Origin: Pseudopedobacter sp039918235
GTDB taxonomy: Bacteria > Bacteroidota > Bacteroidia > Sphingobacteriales > Sphingobacteriaceae
Assembly: GCA_039918235.1 (NCBI GenBank)
Contig: JBDSHZ010000002.1
Coordinates: 1 to 64,000 of the forward strand
Length of the DNA: 64,000 nt
Direction: 5' to 3'
Part shown: in pieces, positions 25,217-33,506 of the stretch
Layout of the letters: each line of letters opens with the position of its first letter
How positions within the stretch are numbered: the stretch's first letter is position 1
Made by a program: the position numbers and the translations under genes
Notes under the pieces: generated by a model
The model's input: the letters and a program-made list of their open reading frames with translations, nothing else
What the model was told of the DNA's origin: nothing
Database searches by the model: none

Positions 25217-26902
25217 TTAAAAACCATAGCTAATGCCGCCTAAAATATTAATCCCATAATTAGGGTAGTAAGGGTATTTGTTATATTCTGTTCCTAAAAG
25301 GTTATTCACTTTAAAAAATGCACCAATCTGTTTATTGTATTGATAGCTTGCCCCTACACTTAAATCGGCGAAAGCCTTAATGTTTTTAACGGTAACCACA
25401 GGAATAGGATCATTACTGATCATCTTCGCCTTGGTATCGCCCTGAAAATAAAGATCTCCATCCAGTTTTACTTTATCTGCAATTTTAAAGGAAGCGTTTG
25501 AAGATAAGGTAAAGCTTGGGCGTAACCATGCATATTGTTCTACACTATTGTCATATTGCTTCAGACTGATTTTACTGTCCAAGTTAAAAGCATCAGAGAA
25601 ATTCATATTGAGTTCCCCGGTGAAACCTAAAATATTCATGTTACCGTTGAAATAATCCACATTGAACTTTTGTGGGGTAATGCTATTGTTGATAAAATAA
25701 GATAAATCAGTCACGGTTTGATAAGAAACCATTGCTTTATAGCCCACATTTGCAGCAAACGTTCCTCTAATTCCTCCGGCAGCATCAAATTTATTCACTG
25801 CATTTCTTAGGTTGATATTCTCTGCAAGGTAAGGGTTAAGATCTGTTAAGGTCTTTAATTTTGTCTTCTCTACATCGCCTCCAAAACTACCGAAGATGGT
25901 GAGGTAATTTTTAATCAACATGAAATCCAGACTGGCAGCAGGAAAGAAATGGATCCTTTGATTGGTTCCAAATTCATTCACATAGTTAATTCCAGCAGTT
26001 AACCTGATCAGATCGGTTTGATATTGTAAATAAGGATTTATCCTGAACAAATTATTGTTAAAAGTAACGCTTACATCTTTACTACTGGTAAAATCAACAA
26101 TTCCGTTGGCGCCAACCCTTACCTTGTTTAAATCTTTTCCCACTCCTCCGGAAAGGAAAAAAGAATTCTCTTTGGCCGAGAAGGCATTGTTGAAGATAGA
26201 TGCACCAATTTTGCCAGCATAGGTCAGTGCTGTTTCATCGGCAGCATCTGTTCTGTTGAACAGCAAGCCTTCTCCTTCAAAATAATTGAATTTCTGTTGT
26301 TCTGGATCAAGGTTAGTGAAAGTTGCATTAGGGTCTATTCCGTAAAAATAAGTGCTTCTTCTGTTGTAGCTCAATTTTCCTTCTAACACCATTGCATCTC
26401 CTATGCTGCGGCCGTAACCTCCAATTTCTTGCTGACTAATTTTCTGCTGATTTAACTTACCACTCATGCCTAAATGATTGAAGTTAAAACCTGCCTGTAA
26501 GGCTTCATCCTGACCTGTGGCAATGTTTATTTGACCTAAAGTAGTCCCAAGATTACCGAAACCAAGTTTGGCGTAATTATTTTGCAAATCTTCTGCTTTT
26601 TGCTGGGCTAATTTTTGTGCTTCCAGTTCTCTAATCCCACTGTTCAGCTCTAATCTTTTATCTAATAAATTATAGCTTAATTTTGGATTAAAAGGTTTGG
26701 TGTCGTTCAAGTCCGGACTGCGTCTAATCTTTACCGCATCTGCCAAAACAGGTTTATAAGACCTTACCACGTCAATTTCTTCGGTTACCGCATTTCTGCT
26801 GGTATCTCTTTTTACTGGGATGGTTTGTGCAGAAGCTACAATCCCAAAACCCAAAAAACAGGAGATAAAAATAGTATTCGCTATATAATATATTTTGGTC
26901 AT
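25217..26902 (-). CDS. Outer-membrane beta-barrel protein (TonB-dependent-receptor-like, no plug)
   Basis: A 561-residue exported protein with Sec signal (cleavage after ASAQ near residue 26). An N-terminal segment includes EEIDVVRSYKPVLADAVKIR. Many amphipathic beta strands with aromatic ends follow, finishing in GGISYGF, the C-terminal aromatic needed for BAM insertion. There is no recognisable plug domain, so it is shorter than a full TonB receptor. The gene starts 4 bases after the TPR gene, and the two are probably partners. Annotated relatives are often called TonB-dependent receptors; the ligand is unknown. Confidence 0.8.
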   Translation of the reverse strand: MTKIYYIANTIFISCFLGFGIVASAQTIPVKRDTSRNAVTEEIDVVRSYKPVLADAVKIRRSPDLNDTKPFNPKLSYNLLDKRLELNSGIRELEAQKLAQQKAEDLQNNYAKLGFGNLGTTLGQINIATGQDEALQAGFNFNHLGMSGKLNQQKISQQEIGGYGRSIGDAMVLEGKLSYNRRSTYFYGIDPNATFTNLDPEQQKFNYFEGEGLLFNRTDAADETALTYAGKIGASIFNNAFSAKENSFFLSGGVGKDLNKVRVGANGIVDFTSSKDVSVTFNNNLFRINPYLQYQTDLIRLTAGINYVNEFGTNQRIHFFPAASLDFMLIKNYLTIFGSFGGDVEKTKLKTLTDLNPYLAENINLRNAVNKFDAAGGIRGTFAANVGYKAMVSYQTVTDLSYFINNSITPQKFNVDYFNGNMNILGFTGELNMNFSDAFNLDSKISLKQYDNSVEQYAWLRPSFTLSSNASFKIADKVKLDGDLYFQGDTKAKMISNDPIPVVTVKNIKAFADLSVGASYQYNKQIGAFFKVNNLLGTEYNKYPYYPNYGINILGGISYGF

Positions 26903-26906
26903 GTTC

Positions 26907-29900
26907 TTATTTGCTATTCAATTTATCCAATTTCTTTTTCGCTATTTCCAATAGCTCATCTTTACCATCATAGTTATCTATGACACTTTTTAGCGTGGCA
27001 ATTGCCTGTACGTTATCTTTTTGTGCAGTGTAATTGTCGGCTAAAAGAATAAATGCTTTGGCATTCCAATAATCATAATTAGGCATGGTCTTGGCCAGCT
27101 CAAAACAGGTAGCAAGGGAAGCTTTATAATCCTTTTTCAAATATTGCAACTCAGCGATATTATAAAGTGCTTCTGCACCTGCGATAGATTTAGTAGCTTT
27201 CACTACGCCTTCAAATTGTTTTCTTGCCATTGCAGTATCTGCCTTCACCAAATAAGCTTTACCCGCATACAATCCCGCTCTGTTTCTTTCCTCTTCTGAA
27301 GATTTTTCATAATTTTTTACCAAGTCAACATATTGCAAAGTCATATCGGGTACTTGAATACCAGCGTAGGCAATCATGAGGTTGTTGATGGCAAAAGCAT
27401 AATTGGATTTATATTCTGAAGAGATTTCCAGTTTTTTAAGGTGAACAATGGCTTCATTATATTGCTGATTGTTCAGGTATATTTTAGAAATGCTGATCAA
27501 TGCTTTTTCGGTGTATTCACTGGTCCAGTCATTTAATATGTATTCATAATCAATAATTGCAGGAGCAAATTTGCCCGTGTTCTTATAGCTTTCTGCCCTA
27601 ATGAACTTGGCATGTTTATCTTGAATGGCCTTTGGGAATTTATCAAAGTAAGCATTTACAGAAGCAATTGCTCCTTCCCAATCTCCTCTCAAATATTGGC
27701 TGTTAGCCGCTTGAAACATGATGTTGTCCTGTTCTGAAACGGTGTAATTCCCTATAGAAGTGGTGCTGGCGTAATTGATGAAATCTGTAGCATTTCCCAA
27801 ATCGATGTAAATTTTCTCAATTAATTTTAAAGCCTGTTGTGCTTCATCTGTAGATTTATAGTCTTGTACTACTCTTTTAAAAGTTTCTAAAGCAGCTTGG
27901 TCATTTTTCTGATCATAATAAACCAAACCAATGGTGATTAAAGCCCTAGGAATATAAGAGCTTCTTGGGTATTTCTGAACAAAATTGCTAAGATCTGTTT
28001 GTGCTTTTTCTTTCTGACCAATTAAGAAATAGGTATAAGCCATTTCAAATCCCGCATCATCTGCATAATTAGAGTTCGGGAATTTGGATAATAAAGATTG
28101 AAGTGTGGCAATTTTTACTTCTGGTTGGTTTTGCAAGCCTTGTATAATTCCTCTTTGAAATAAAGCATAATCTTCACTTGCACTACCTTGTGCGATTACC
28201 CGGTTGTAATATCCTAAGGCGCTGTCGTAATTTTTAGCACCAAAATAAGCATCGGCTAAACGTAAAGTGGCATCTCTAACGGTCTTTGCATCTTTTTCGT
28301 TTCCATTTAAAAACCTCGCAAGATAGGTAGCTGCAACCGGATAATTTTCTCCCTCTAAAGCCGCATAACCCAATGCGTAATTGGCATAGTTAAACAGATC
28401 AGTTTTTTTGGCGGCCGGCATAGCTAAGAAATTCTTGAAATTAGCGACTGATTCCCCATATTTTCTTACCTCGTACATGGCTTCTGCACACCAGTAGGTA
28501 GATAAAGCATATATTTCAGGATCAACAGGGTAGGCGTTTGATCTTAAAAACAAACCTATGGCATTCTCGAAAGCCCTTTCATTGTAAAACTCTAACGCTC
28601 TGTAATAGGTCACTTTCTCATAGGCTTCCTTGGCATCCAAATTTTTATCTTCTATACCTTCTAAAACATCTATGGCATCTCTATAATTTTTAGTGCTCAA
28701 TAATACTTTAGCCAATAAGATTTTTGCCTCGTTTAATTTTTTTGATCTGGGATATTTTTTCAAATAACTGCGTACAGCGTCTAACGCGATGCTATGAAAT
28801 TCTAACTCATAAGATAGCTTGGCGAAATTAAATAAGGCATCTTCTTCAATCTCCTTATCAAAATCCATTTTAGCACTTTCCTGAAAAGCACTTCTTGCTC
28901 CTTGCTTATTCTGGCGGGTAAGGTAAGCATCTCCTAAAGTATACAAACCGGCTTGGCTGTAAGGTGTTTTATCTTTGATCAGCTTACCGAGCTGCTCAAC
29001 GGCCAAATTGTATTTTTTAAGCTTATAATAAGTATAACCAATCTGGTAACTGTCTTGGTTGTTCTGCGTTTTATTTAGGTCTTGTTTCATGAAACGCTCA
29101 TAATAGGTTTGTGCGTTCTGATAATCTGCTTTAGCAAAGTAGGAAGCGGCAATGATCCTGAGCATCTCCGTTTCATTCAATTGCTTGGTTTTCTCTACAA
29201 TTGGAATGGTGTAAGCCAATACATCATCGTATCTTTTATCCAAGAAATAAATGGCAGAAATATAATAAGGATAACTTTCTTGGTAGTTTTTAGAGTTCTT
29301 TAACTTTTCAAAATTCTGTAATGCGATAGGATATTGCTGATTGATGTAGGCAATATAGGCATAGTAATAAGTCGCTTGTTCTGAATATATGGAGTTATTG
29401 TCTTTTATCAATCCAAAGAGTGGTTTTGCACTCGCATAATCTTTGATCTCAAAATAAGAGTAAGCAGTCTTGAACTTGTATTCGGTATCTTCTTTACCGG
29501 TAAGGTCAATAGAACTGACTTGGGTAAACCAATTTAATGCTTCCTGATACTGACCAGATTTAAAATAGTATTTACCTACCTGAAAAAAAGCTTGTTTAGA
29601 CCTGGAGCTCTCCGGATGGTTTTTGATGAATTTTTTGAACAGTTGCTCTGCATCATCATTATTGAGTTCTAAGGCACAAACAGCTCTGTAATATTCACTG
29701 CTCACCTTTAGCTGAGACAATTCTGAATTGTTTTCATGTTGATCCGCCTTGATCGCCCTGCTTTTTTCCACTTCATAAAACATTGCGGAAGCAGCAGCAT
29801 ATTTCCCTTGTTCTAAAAGTTCAACACCTGTTTTGTATTTATTGTTGATGTCAAAATAGGAAGGGATTTGAGCCAATAAGGCTTTTCCGAGGAGGAGGAA

Positions 29901-29930
29901 TGTAAAGAACAGTATATTTTTTTTGCGCAT
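26907..29930 (-). CDS. Large periplasmic tetratricopeptide-repeat protein
   Basis: A 1007-residue exported protein with a signal peptide (cleaved near LLAQIPS, residue 21). Nearly the whole length is TPR-like helical pairs: YKTGVELLEQGKYAAASAMF, FFQVGKYYFKSGQYQEALNW, LYTLGDAYLTRQNKQGARSA and many more with the spaced A/G-Y-A pattern. Several units resemble the YbgF/BamD class (LLSKFPNSNYADDAGFEMAY). It is probably a periplasmic scaffold. First gene of a six-gene operon with the barrel protein, HU/SPOR, ExbB, ExbD and TonB-like genes, all within a few bases or overlapping. Confidence 0.88.
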   Translation of the reverse strand: MRKKNILFFTFLLLGKALLAQIPSYFDINNKYKTGVELLEQGKYAAASAMFYEVEKSRAIKADQHENNSELSQLKVSSEYYRAVCALELNNDDAEQLFKKFIKNHPESSRSKQAFFQVGKYYFKSGQYQEALNWFTQVSSIDLTGKEDTEYKFKTAYSYFEIKDYASAKPLFGLIKDNNSIYSEQATYYYAYIAYINQQYPIALQNFEKLKNSKNYQESYPYYISAIYFLDKRYDDVLAYTIPIVEKTKQLNETEMLRIIAASYFAKADYQNAQTYYERFMKQDLNKTQNNQDSYQIGYTYYKLKKYNLAVEQLGKLIKDKTPYSQAGLYTLGDAYLTRQNKQGARSAFQESAKMDFDKEIEEDALFNFAKLSYELEFHSIALDAVRSYLKKYPRSKKLNEAKILLAKVLLSTKNYRDAIDVLEGIEDKNLDAKEAYEKVTYYRALEFYNERAFENAIGLFLRSNAYPVDPEIYALSTYWCAEAMYEVRKYGESVANFKNFLAMPAAKKTDLFNYANYALGYAALEGENYPVAATYLARFLNGNEKDAKTVRDATLRLADAYFGAKNYDSALGYYNRVIAQGSASEDYALFQRGIIQGLQNQPEVKIATLQSLLSKFPNSNYADDAGFEMAYTYFLIGQKEKAQTDLSNFVQKYPRSSYIPRALITIGLVYYDQKNDQAALETFKRVVQDYKSTDEAQQALKLIEKIYIDLGNATDFINYASTTSIGNYTVSEQDNIMFQAANSQYLRGDWEGAIASVNAYFDKFPKAIQDKHAKFIRAESYKNTGKFAPAIIDYEYILNDWTSEYTEKALISISKIYLNNQQYNEAIVHLKKLEISSEYKSNYAFAINNLMIAYAGIQVPDMTLQYVDLVKNYEKSSEEERNRAGLYAGKAYLVKADTAMARKQFEGVVKATKSIAGAEALYNIAELQYLKKDYKASLATCFELAKTMPNYDYWNAKAFILLADNYTAQKDNVQAIATLKSVIDNYDGKDELLEIAKKKLDKLNSK

Positions 29931-30087
29931 AATAGACTTAAAATGGATATTTCTAAATTACAACTTGTAAAAAGCTTTAAGGGGATAAATTAACCAACAC
30001 CTGTTAATAAACCCCTTTTTAACGTAAAATTTAGACCTTTAATATAGCTTGGGTAAATGAATGTTTTAAGGATGTAGATGAGGTTGG

Positions 30088-31026
30088 TTAAGCTTTTTGG
30101 CTGGCCAGCAGGTAAAGTACTGCCATTCTTACTGCTACGCCATTTTCTACCTGTTCCAAAATTATAGATTGTTTGCTGTCGGCCACGTCACTGGTGATCT
30201 CCACTCCTCTATTGATAGGACCTGGGTGCATCACCACAATTTCTTTGTCTAAAGAATTAAGGATTTTTTTATTGAGGCCGTACATCATGGAATATTCTCT
30301 TAAAGATGGGAAATACTTGATTTCCTGTCTTTCTAACTGGATCCGCAACATATTCGCAACATCGCACCAGTTTAGCGCCTTCATTAAATTGTGTTCCACT
30401 TTTACGCCCAGTGTGCCAATGTATTTGGGAATTAAGGTAGTTGGCCCGCAAACCATCACCTCGGCACCTAATTTTTGTAGGCATAAGATATTTGATAAAG
30501 CAACCCTAGAATGCAATACGTCGCCAACAATCACCACCTTTTTACCTGCTACTTCTCCCAATTTTTCTTTGATGGAAAAAGCATCCAATAAGGCCTGGGT
30601 AGGATGTTCATGCGCACCGTCTCCGGCATTTACGATTTGGGCATCAATGTGCTTGCTTAAAAAAACGCCGGCACCAGCATAAGGGTGACGCATCACCACC
30701 ATATCCACCTTCATGGCCAAGATGTTGTTTACCGTATCAATCAGGGTTTCCCCTTTACTTACCGAAGAGCTGGATGCTGCAAAGTTTACCACATCTGCGG
30801 AGAGCCTTTTTTGTGCCAGTTCAAAAGAGAGCTTGGTACGGGTAGAATTCTCGAAAAATATATTTGCTATGGTGATGTCCCTTAAGGATGGGACTTTTTT
30901 GATGGGCCGGTTAATGACATCCTTAAAAGTATTGGCAGTTTCTAAGATGAGTTCAATGTCCTGCTTGGTCAAGTCTTTGATCCCTAATAAATGCTTACTG
31001 CTTAATTTCTGTGCTGTTTCTGCCAT
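30088..31026 (-). CDS. pyrB: Aspartate carbamoyltransferase catalytic subunit PyrB
   Basis: Catalyses the first committed pyrimidine step, carbamoyl phosphate plus aspartate to carbamoyl aspartate. The 312-residue protein has the carbamoyl-phosphate loop FFENSTRTKLSFELAQKRL near residue 56, the SKGETLIDT loop, HPTQALLDAFSIKE, and the aspartate-domain motif MHPGPINRGVEI. Length matches the PyrR-regulated, regulatory-subunit-independent type. No pyrI is adjacent. It begins 4 bases after pyrR ends, so pyrR-pyrB is an operon. Confidence 0.96.
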   Translation of the reverse strand: MAETAQKLSSKHLLGIKDLTKQDIELILETANTFKDVINRPIKKVPSLRDITIANIFFENSTRTKLSFELAQKRLSADVVNFAASSSSVSKGETLIDTVNNILAMKVDMVVMRHPYAGAGVFLSKHIDAQIVNAGDGAHEHPTQALLDAFSIKEKLGEVAGKKVVIVGDVLHSRVALSNILCLQKLGAEVMVCGPTTLIPKYIGTLGVKVEHNLMKALNWCDVANMLRIQLERQEIKYFPSLREYSMMYGLNKKILNSLDKEIVVMHPGPINRGVEITSDVADSKQSIILEQVENGVAVRMAVLYLLASQKA

Positions 31027-31030
31027 TTTA

Positions 31031-31576
31031 CTAACTGTTCTCTGAAATTAAAACTACCTTATCTTCTTGGTCGGCTTCTTTCCAGCTTACCACTACTTTC
31101 TGCGAAGAAATAGAATCTACTTTTATGCCGATGTAATCTGGTTCTATCGGTAATTGTCTGCTGTACCTTCGGTCAACCAACACTAAAAGCTCTACCTTTT
31201 CTGGTCTGCCAAATGCCAGCATCGCATCCATTGCTGCCCTGATGGTCCTGCCTGTCCATAGCACATCGTCTACCAGAATTACTTTTTTATTCTCAATGAT
31301 GAAATCTATTTGCGTACTGTTGGGCACCAGCGGACTATCGCCACGTCTAAAGTCATCCCTATAAAAGGTGATGTCTAAGATGCCGTTTTCAATTTTTGCA
31401 TCAGGAAGAATATTGGAAAGCTCTTTGGCGATTCTCTTGGAAAAGTAAATCCCTCTGGGTTGTATGCCAATGATCACCGAATTGGAGAAATCGTTATGAT
31501 TTTCTATTAATTGATGACAAAGCCTTTGAAGGGTAATTTTGAACTTCGGACCGTCTAGCAGCGTTAAATTTTGCAT
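31031..31576 (-). CDS. pyrR: PyrR, bifunctional pyrimidine regulator/uracil phosphoribosyltransferase
   Basis: A PRTase-fold protein that in Firmicutes binds pyr mRNA and can also convert uracil to UMP. The PRPP motif VILVDDVLWTGRTIRAAMDA is clear, with GIQPRGIYFSKRIA and LVDRRYSRQLPIEPDYIG as family-specific segments. The frame is open to 31597, but MQNLTLLDG at 31576 matches family N-termini and leaves a TATTTTTG promoter box upstream; it gives 181 residues. No attenuator hairpin was recognised in the short leader, so RNA-based control here is unproven. Operon with pyrB. Confidence 0.93.
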   Translation of the reverse strand: MQNLTLLDGPKFKITLQRLCHQLIENHNDFSNSVIIGIQPRGIYFSKRIAKELSNILPDAKIENGILDITFYRDDFRRGDSPLVPNSTQIDFIIENKKVILVDDVLWTGRTIRAAMDAMLAFGRPEKVELLVLVDRRYSRQLPIEPDYIGIKVDSISSQKVVVSWKEADQEDKVVLISENS

Positions 31577-31594
31577 CAGCAGTGTTGGTTTGAG

Positions 31595-31602
31595 CAAAAA
31601 TA
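31595..31602 (-). promoter_or_regulatory. Possible -7 element of pyrR-pyrB
   Basis: On the minus strand TATTTTTG fits TAnnTTTG and ends 18 bases before the pyrR ATG. No clear TTTG was found at the proper distance upstream. Confidence 0.35.
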
Positions 31603-31650
31603 GGAAAAATTAATAGTTCTCGGTGAAAAAGTTGAAAGATATGGAAGGTG

Positions 31651-31706
31651 GGAGGTCGGAAAACGGATGTCGGAGGTCGGAAGTCAGGAGTCGGAGGTCA
31701 GAAGTT
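31651..31706. repeat. Tandem heptamer repeat, consensus GGARGTC
   Basis: Eight consecutive 7-base units run GGAGGTC, GGAAAAC, GGATGTC, GGAGGTC, GGAAGTC, AGGAGTC, GGAGGTC, AGAAGTT. They lie between the pyrR promoter and the next gene. The period matches the GTCNATR family elsewhere in the window, but the unit differs. Confidence 0.75.
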
Positions 31707-31776
31707 GCGAGAAGGAATTCACTGTAAGATCGGATGCGGTTGGTTTGCTTCACCTTAGCGTACCCTTCGCCAAGTG

Positions 31777-31813
31777 TTCGCTCATCTTACGTTATTTAAG
31801 GGAGATGAGCGAA
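31777..31813. repeat. 11-bp inverted repeat
   Basis: TTCGCTCATCT (31777-31787) pairs perfectly with AGATGAGCGAA (31803-31813) over a 15-base loop. It ends 24 bases from the stop of the convergent-side small gene and could cap its transcript, though no T-run follows. Confidence 0.6.
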
Positions 31814-31836
31814 GGGCAAGCGAACAGCAGCCTTAT

Positions 31837-32136
31837 CTAGTCGGATGCTGTTTTCCAATACTTGGCAATTAAGGCATGGTAGAGGCTTCCTTTTCTAAGT
31901 GCTAAACGGGACTGGGTTTCTTGCTTTGCTTCCAGTTGATTCCTGATTCCTTTGGCATAAGCTACCGCATTGGTAAAGAGGGCTTTGCCTGCCAATTGAG
32001 CTGTGCTGGGTTTTAAATTGCTCTTATCCGGATAGGCAGTAATGATGGTTCTTTCACCATGGTATTGCTTTAACACAATTGTTTTGTTGATATTTCCGCG
32101 TAAGCCTTTAATTAAGAGGTTGTTTGTATTTGCTAT
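31837..32136 (-). CDS. Paralog of the 1860-2147 small protein, start codon uncertain or lost
   Basis: The reading frame aligns along its length with the small protein at 1860-2147: NNLLIKGLRGNI with NNIFLEGLSGKL, PDKSN with PDRSN, FTNAVAYAK with FKEAVAYAK, YHALIAKYWK with YHQALSEYLK. The position of the paralog's ATG-GCA is ATA-GCA here (32136-32131). No ATG, GTG or TTG precedes the conserved block before an in-frame stop. A GTG at 32076 would start an 80-codon product lacking the glycine-rich N-terminus. It is therefore a decaying copy, a truncated protein, or a gene using ATA/ATT. Function unknown. Confidence 0.55.
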   Translation of the reverse strand: MANTNNLLIKGLRGNINKTIVLKQYHGERTIITAYPDKSNLKPSTAQLAGKALFTNAVAYAKGIRNQLEAKQETQSRLALRKGSLYHALIAKYWKTASD

Positions 32137-32183
32137 AGGTTTAATGGATTTACCTAGCCCAATTAAGTAATTTTTATTATAAA

Positions 32184-32271
32184 GCTATACTGTAGCTATA
32201 CTCATCCTATACTGAAGTAGGCTTCATCCTACGTTTATGCTATACTCATCTTATAATCATCCTATACTCAG
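32184..32271. repeat. Short imperfect tandem repeats (CTATACTCATC type)
   Basis: Units built from GCTATACTCATC and CCTATACT recur at 32184-32213 and 32238-32271, with a related TTCATCCTAC segment between. They are non-coding and occupy most of the space between the small paralog and the phosphodiesterase gene. Confidence 0.6.
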
Positions 32272-32374
32272 ACTACTTTTATGGTTGAAAAAAGTGAGAG
32301 GATGGAAGTTGATTTTTTAGAAATAGGGAGATTGAAATACAAAATGTACCGCCATTGTTTATTTGTGCCTATTT

Positions 32375-33289
32375 TTAATCTTGATAAGAGCCAAAACGGT
32401 CAATCAGCAATTGTGGGAAGTCTGATATGATTCCATCAACACCTAGCTGCGCCATTTCCTCAATTTCTTCTTTGGTGTTCACTGTCCAAGGAATAACAGA
32501 GACCTTTGCTGCGTGGGCAGCGTTCATGAATTCTTTGTTCAGCATTTTATAATAAGGACTGATGATGTTTGGCGTGAAGCCTAAATCGGCTATGTTCTCA
32601 TCATAGCTTTTGGTATTGGCAATTAAAAAAGATAATTCTTGTTTAGGATATTGCTGCTGTAAATATTGCAATGGACGGACATCAAAGGACTGCACCATGG
32701 TACGTTTATCAATTTTCTTAGCGTTTAGCACTTTCATTAAAGCTTCCGCAAATGTTGGCGGGTTAGGATGTTCAATTCCATCACCGGCTTTACTGCTTTT
32801 AATCTCTATATTATAGCTTACCTCCCTAAGCTTGTTTTTCTTAATATAGGTTTCCACACTATCAATCAGTTCGGCAAGTAAAGGCTTGTAAGTCTTCATC
32901 TTTTTTTGATCGGGAAATTGAGGGTGAACTTTATTACCCCCATCAAAGTTTTTGATGGTTTTGTAATCCATTTGGTAAAGCACTAAACTTTTTTCCTCTT
33001 CTTTGCTTATTTCTTCACCATTTGGTGTTAACATAAATGCGGAGGCCATGTAGGTATCGTGGGAAACCACCACCTGCTGGTCTTTGCTCATCACTACATC
33101 CAGTTCTAGGGTTTTTACACCAAGCTTTACGGCATACAACATGGCTTCAATGGTGTTTTCGGGCATCATGCCTCGGCCCCCTCGGTGTGCTTGAGTATCA
33201 AACTTTTGCTGGGAGAATCCCTGTACTGTAATCGCTAGGAATACCAATGTGCCTATCATACGGCATGTATTTAATCTAATGTTGCTCAT
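32375..33289 (-). CDS. Glycerophosphodiester phosphodiesterase, exported
   Basis: A TIM-barrel GDPD enzyme that splits glycerophosphodiesters to glycerol 3-phosphate and an alcohol. The active-site motifs are AHRGGRGMMPENTIEAM near residue 34, LELDVVMSKDQQVVVSHD (metal-binding Glu-Leu-Asp and catalytic His), and IEIKSS further on. The C-terminal PWTVNTKEEIEEMAQLGVDG is typical of the family. A signal peptide (core MIGTLVFLAITVQGF, cleaved before QQKF) places it in the periplasm. The ATG at 33259 is an alternative start. Divergent from the TonB-dependent receptor gene. Confidence 0.92.
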   Translation of the reverse strand: MSNIRLNTCRMIGTLVFLAITVQGFSQQKFDTQAHRGGRGMMPENTIEAMLYAVKLGVKTLELDVVMSKDQQVVVSHDTYMASAFMLTPNGEEISKEEEKSLVLYQMDYKTIKNFDGGNKVHPQFPDQKKMKTYKPLLAELIDSVETYIKKNKLREVSYNIEIKSSKAGDGIEHPNPPTFAEALMKVLNAKKIDKRTMVQSFDVRPLQYLQQQYPKQELSFLIANTKSYDENIADLGFTPNIISPYYKMLNKEFMNAAHAAKVSVIPWTVNTKEEIEEMAQLGVDGIISDFPQLLIDRFGSYQD

Positions 33290-33506
33290 GGCGGCAAATT
33301 AAGCTGCTCATATTAAGAGAAAGGAAATTTTAAGGTATCAAATTGTTTAAAAAGGGATTTTTATATCGCCTATAAAGGCCGATTTGTTAAAAATAAATGA
33401 ATCAAACTTCAAATTAGTTACAGATTTAACCAAATTAATTCATTTTAAATTCGCTATCTGATAATAATGGCAAGTTAGTTTCGTGGAAAAATAATTTAGC
33501 ACATTT

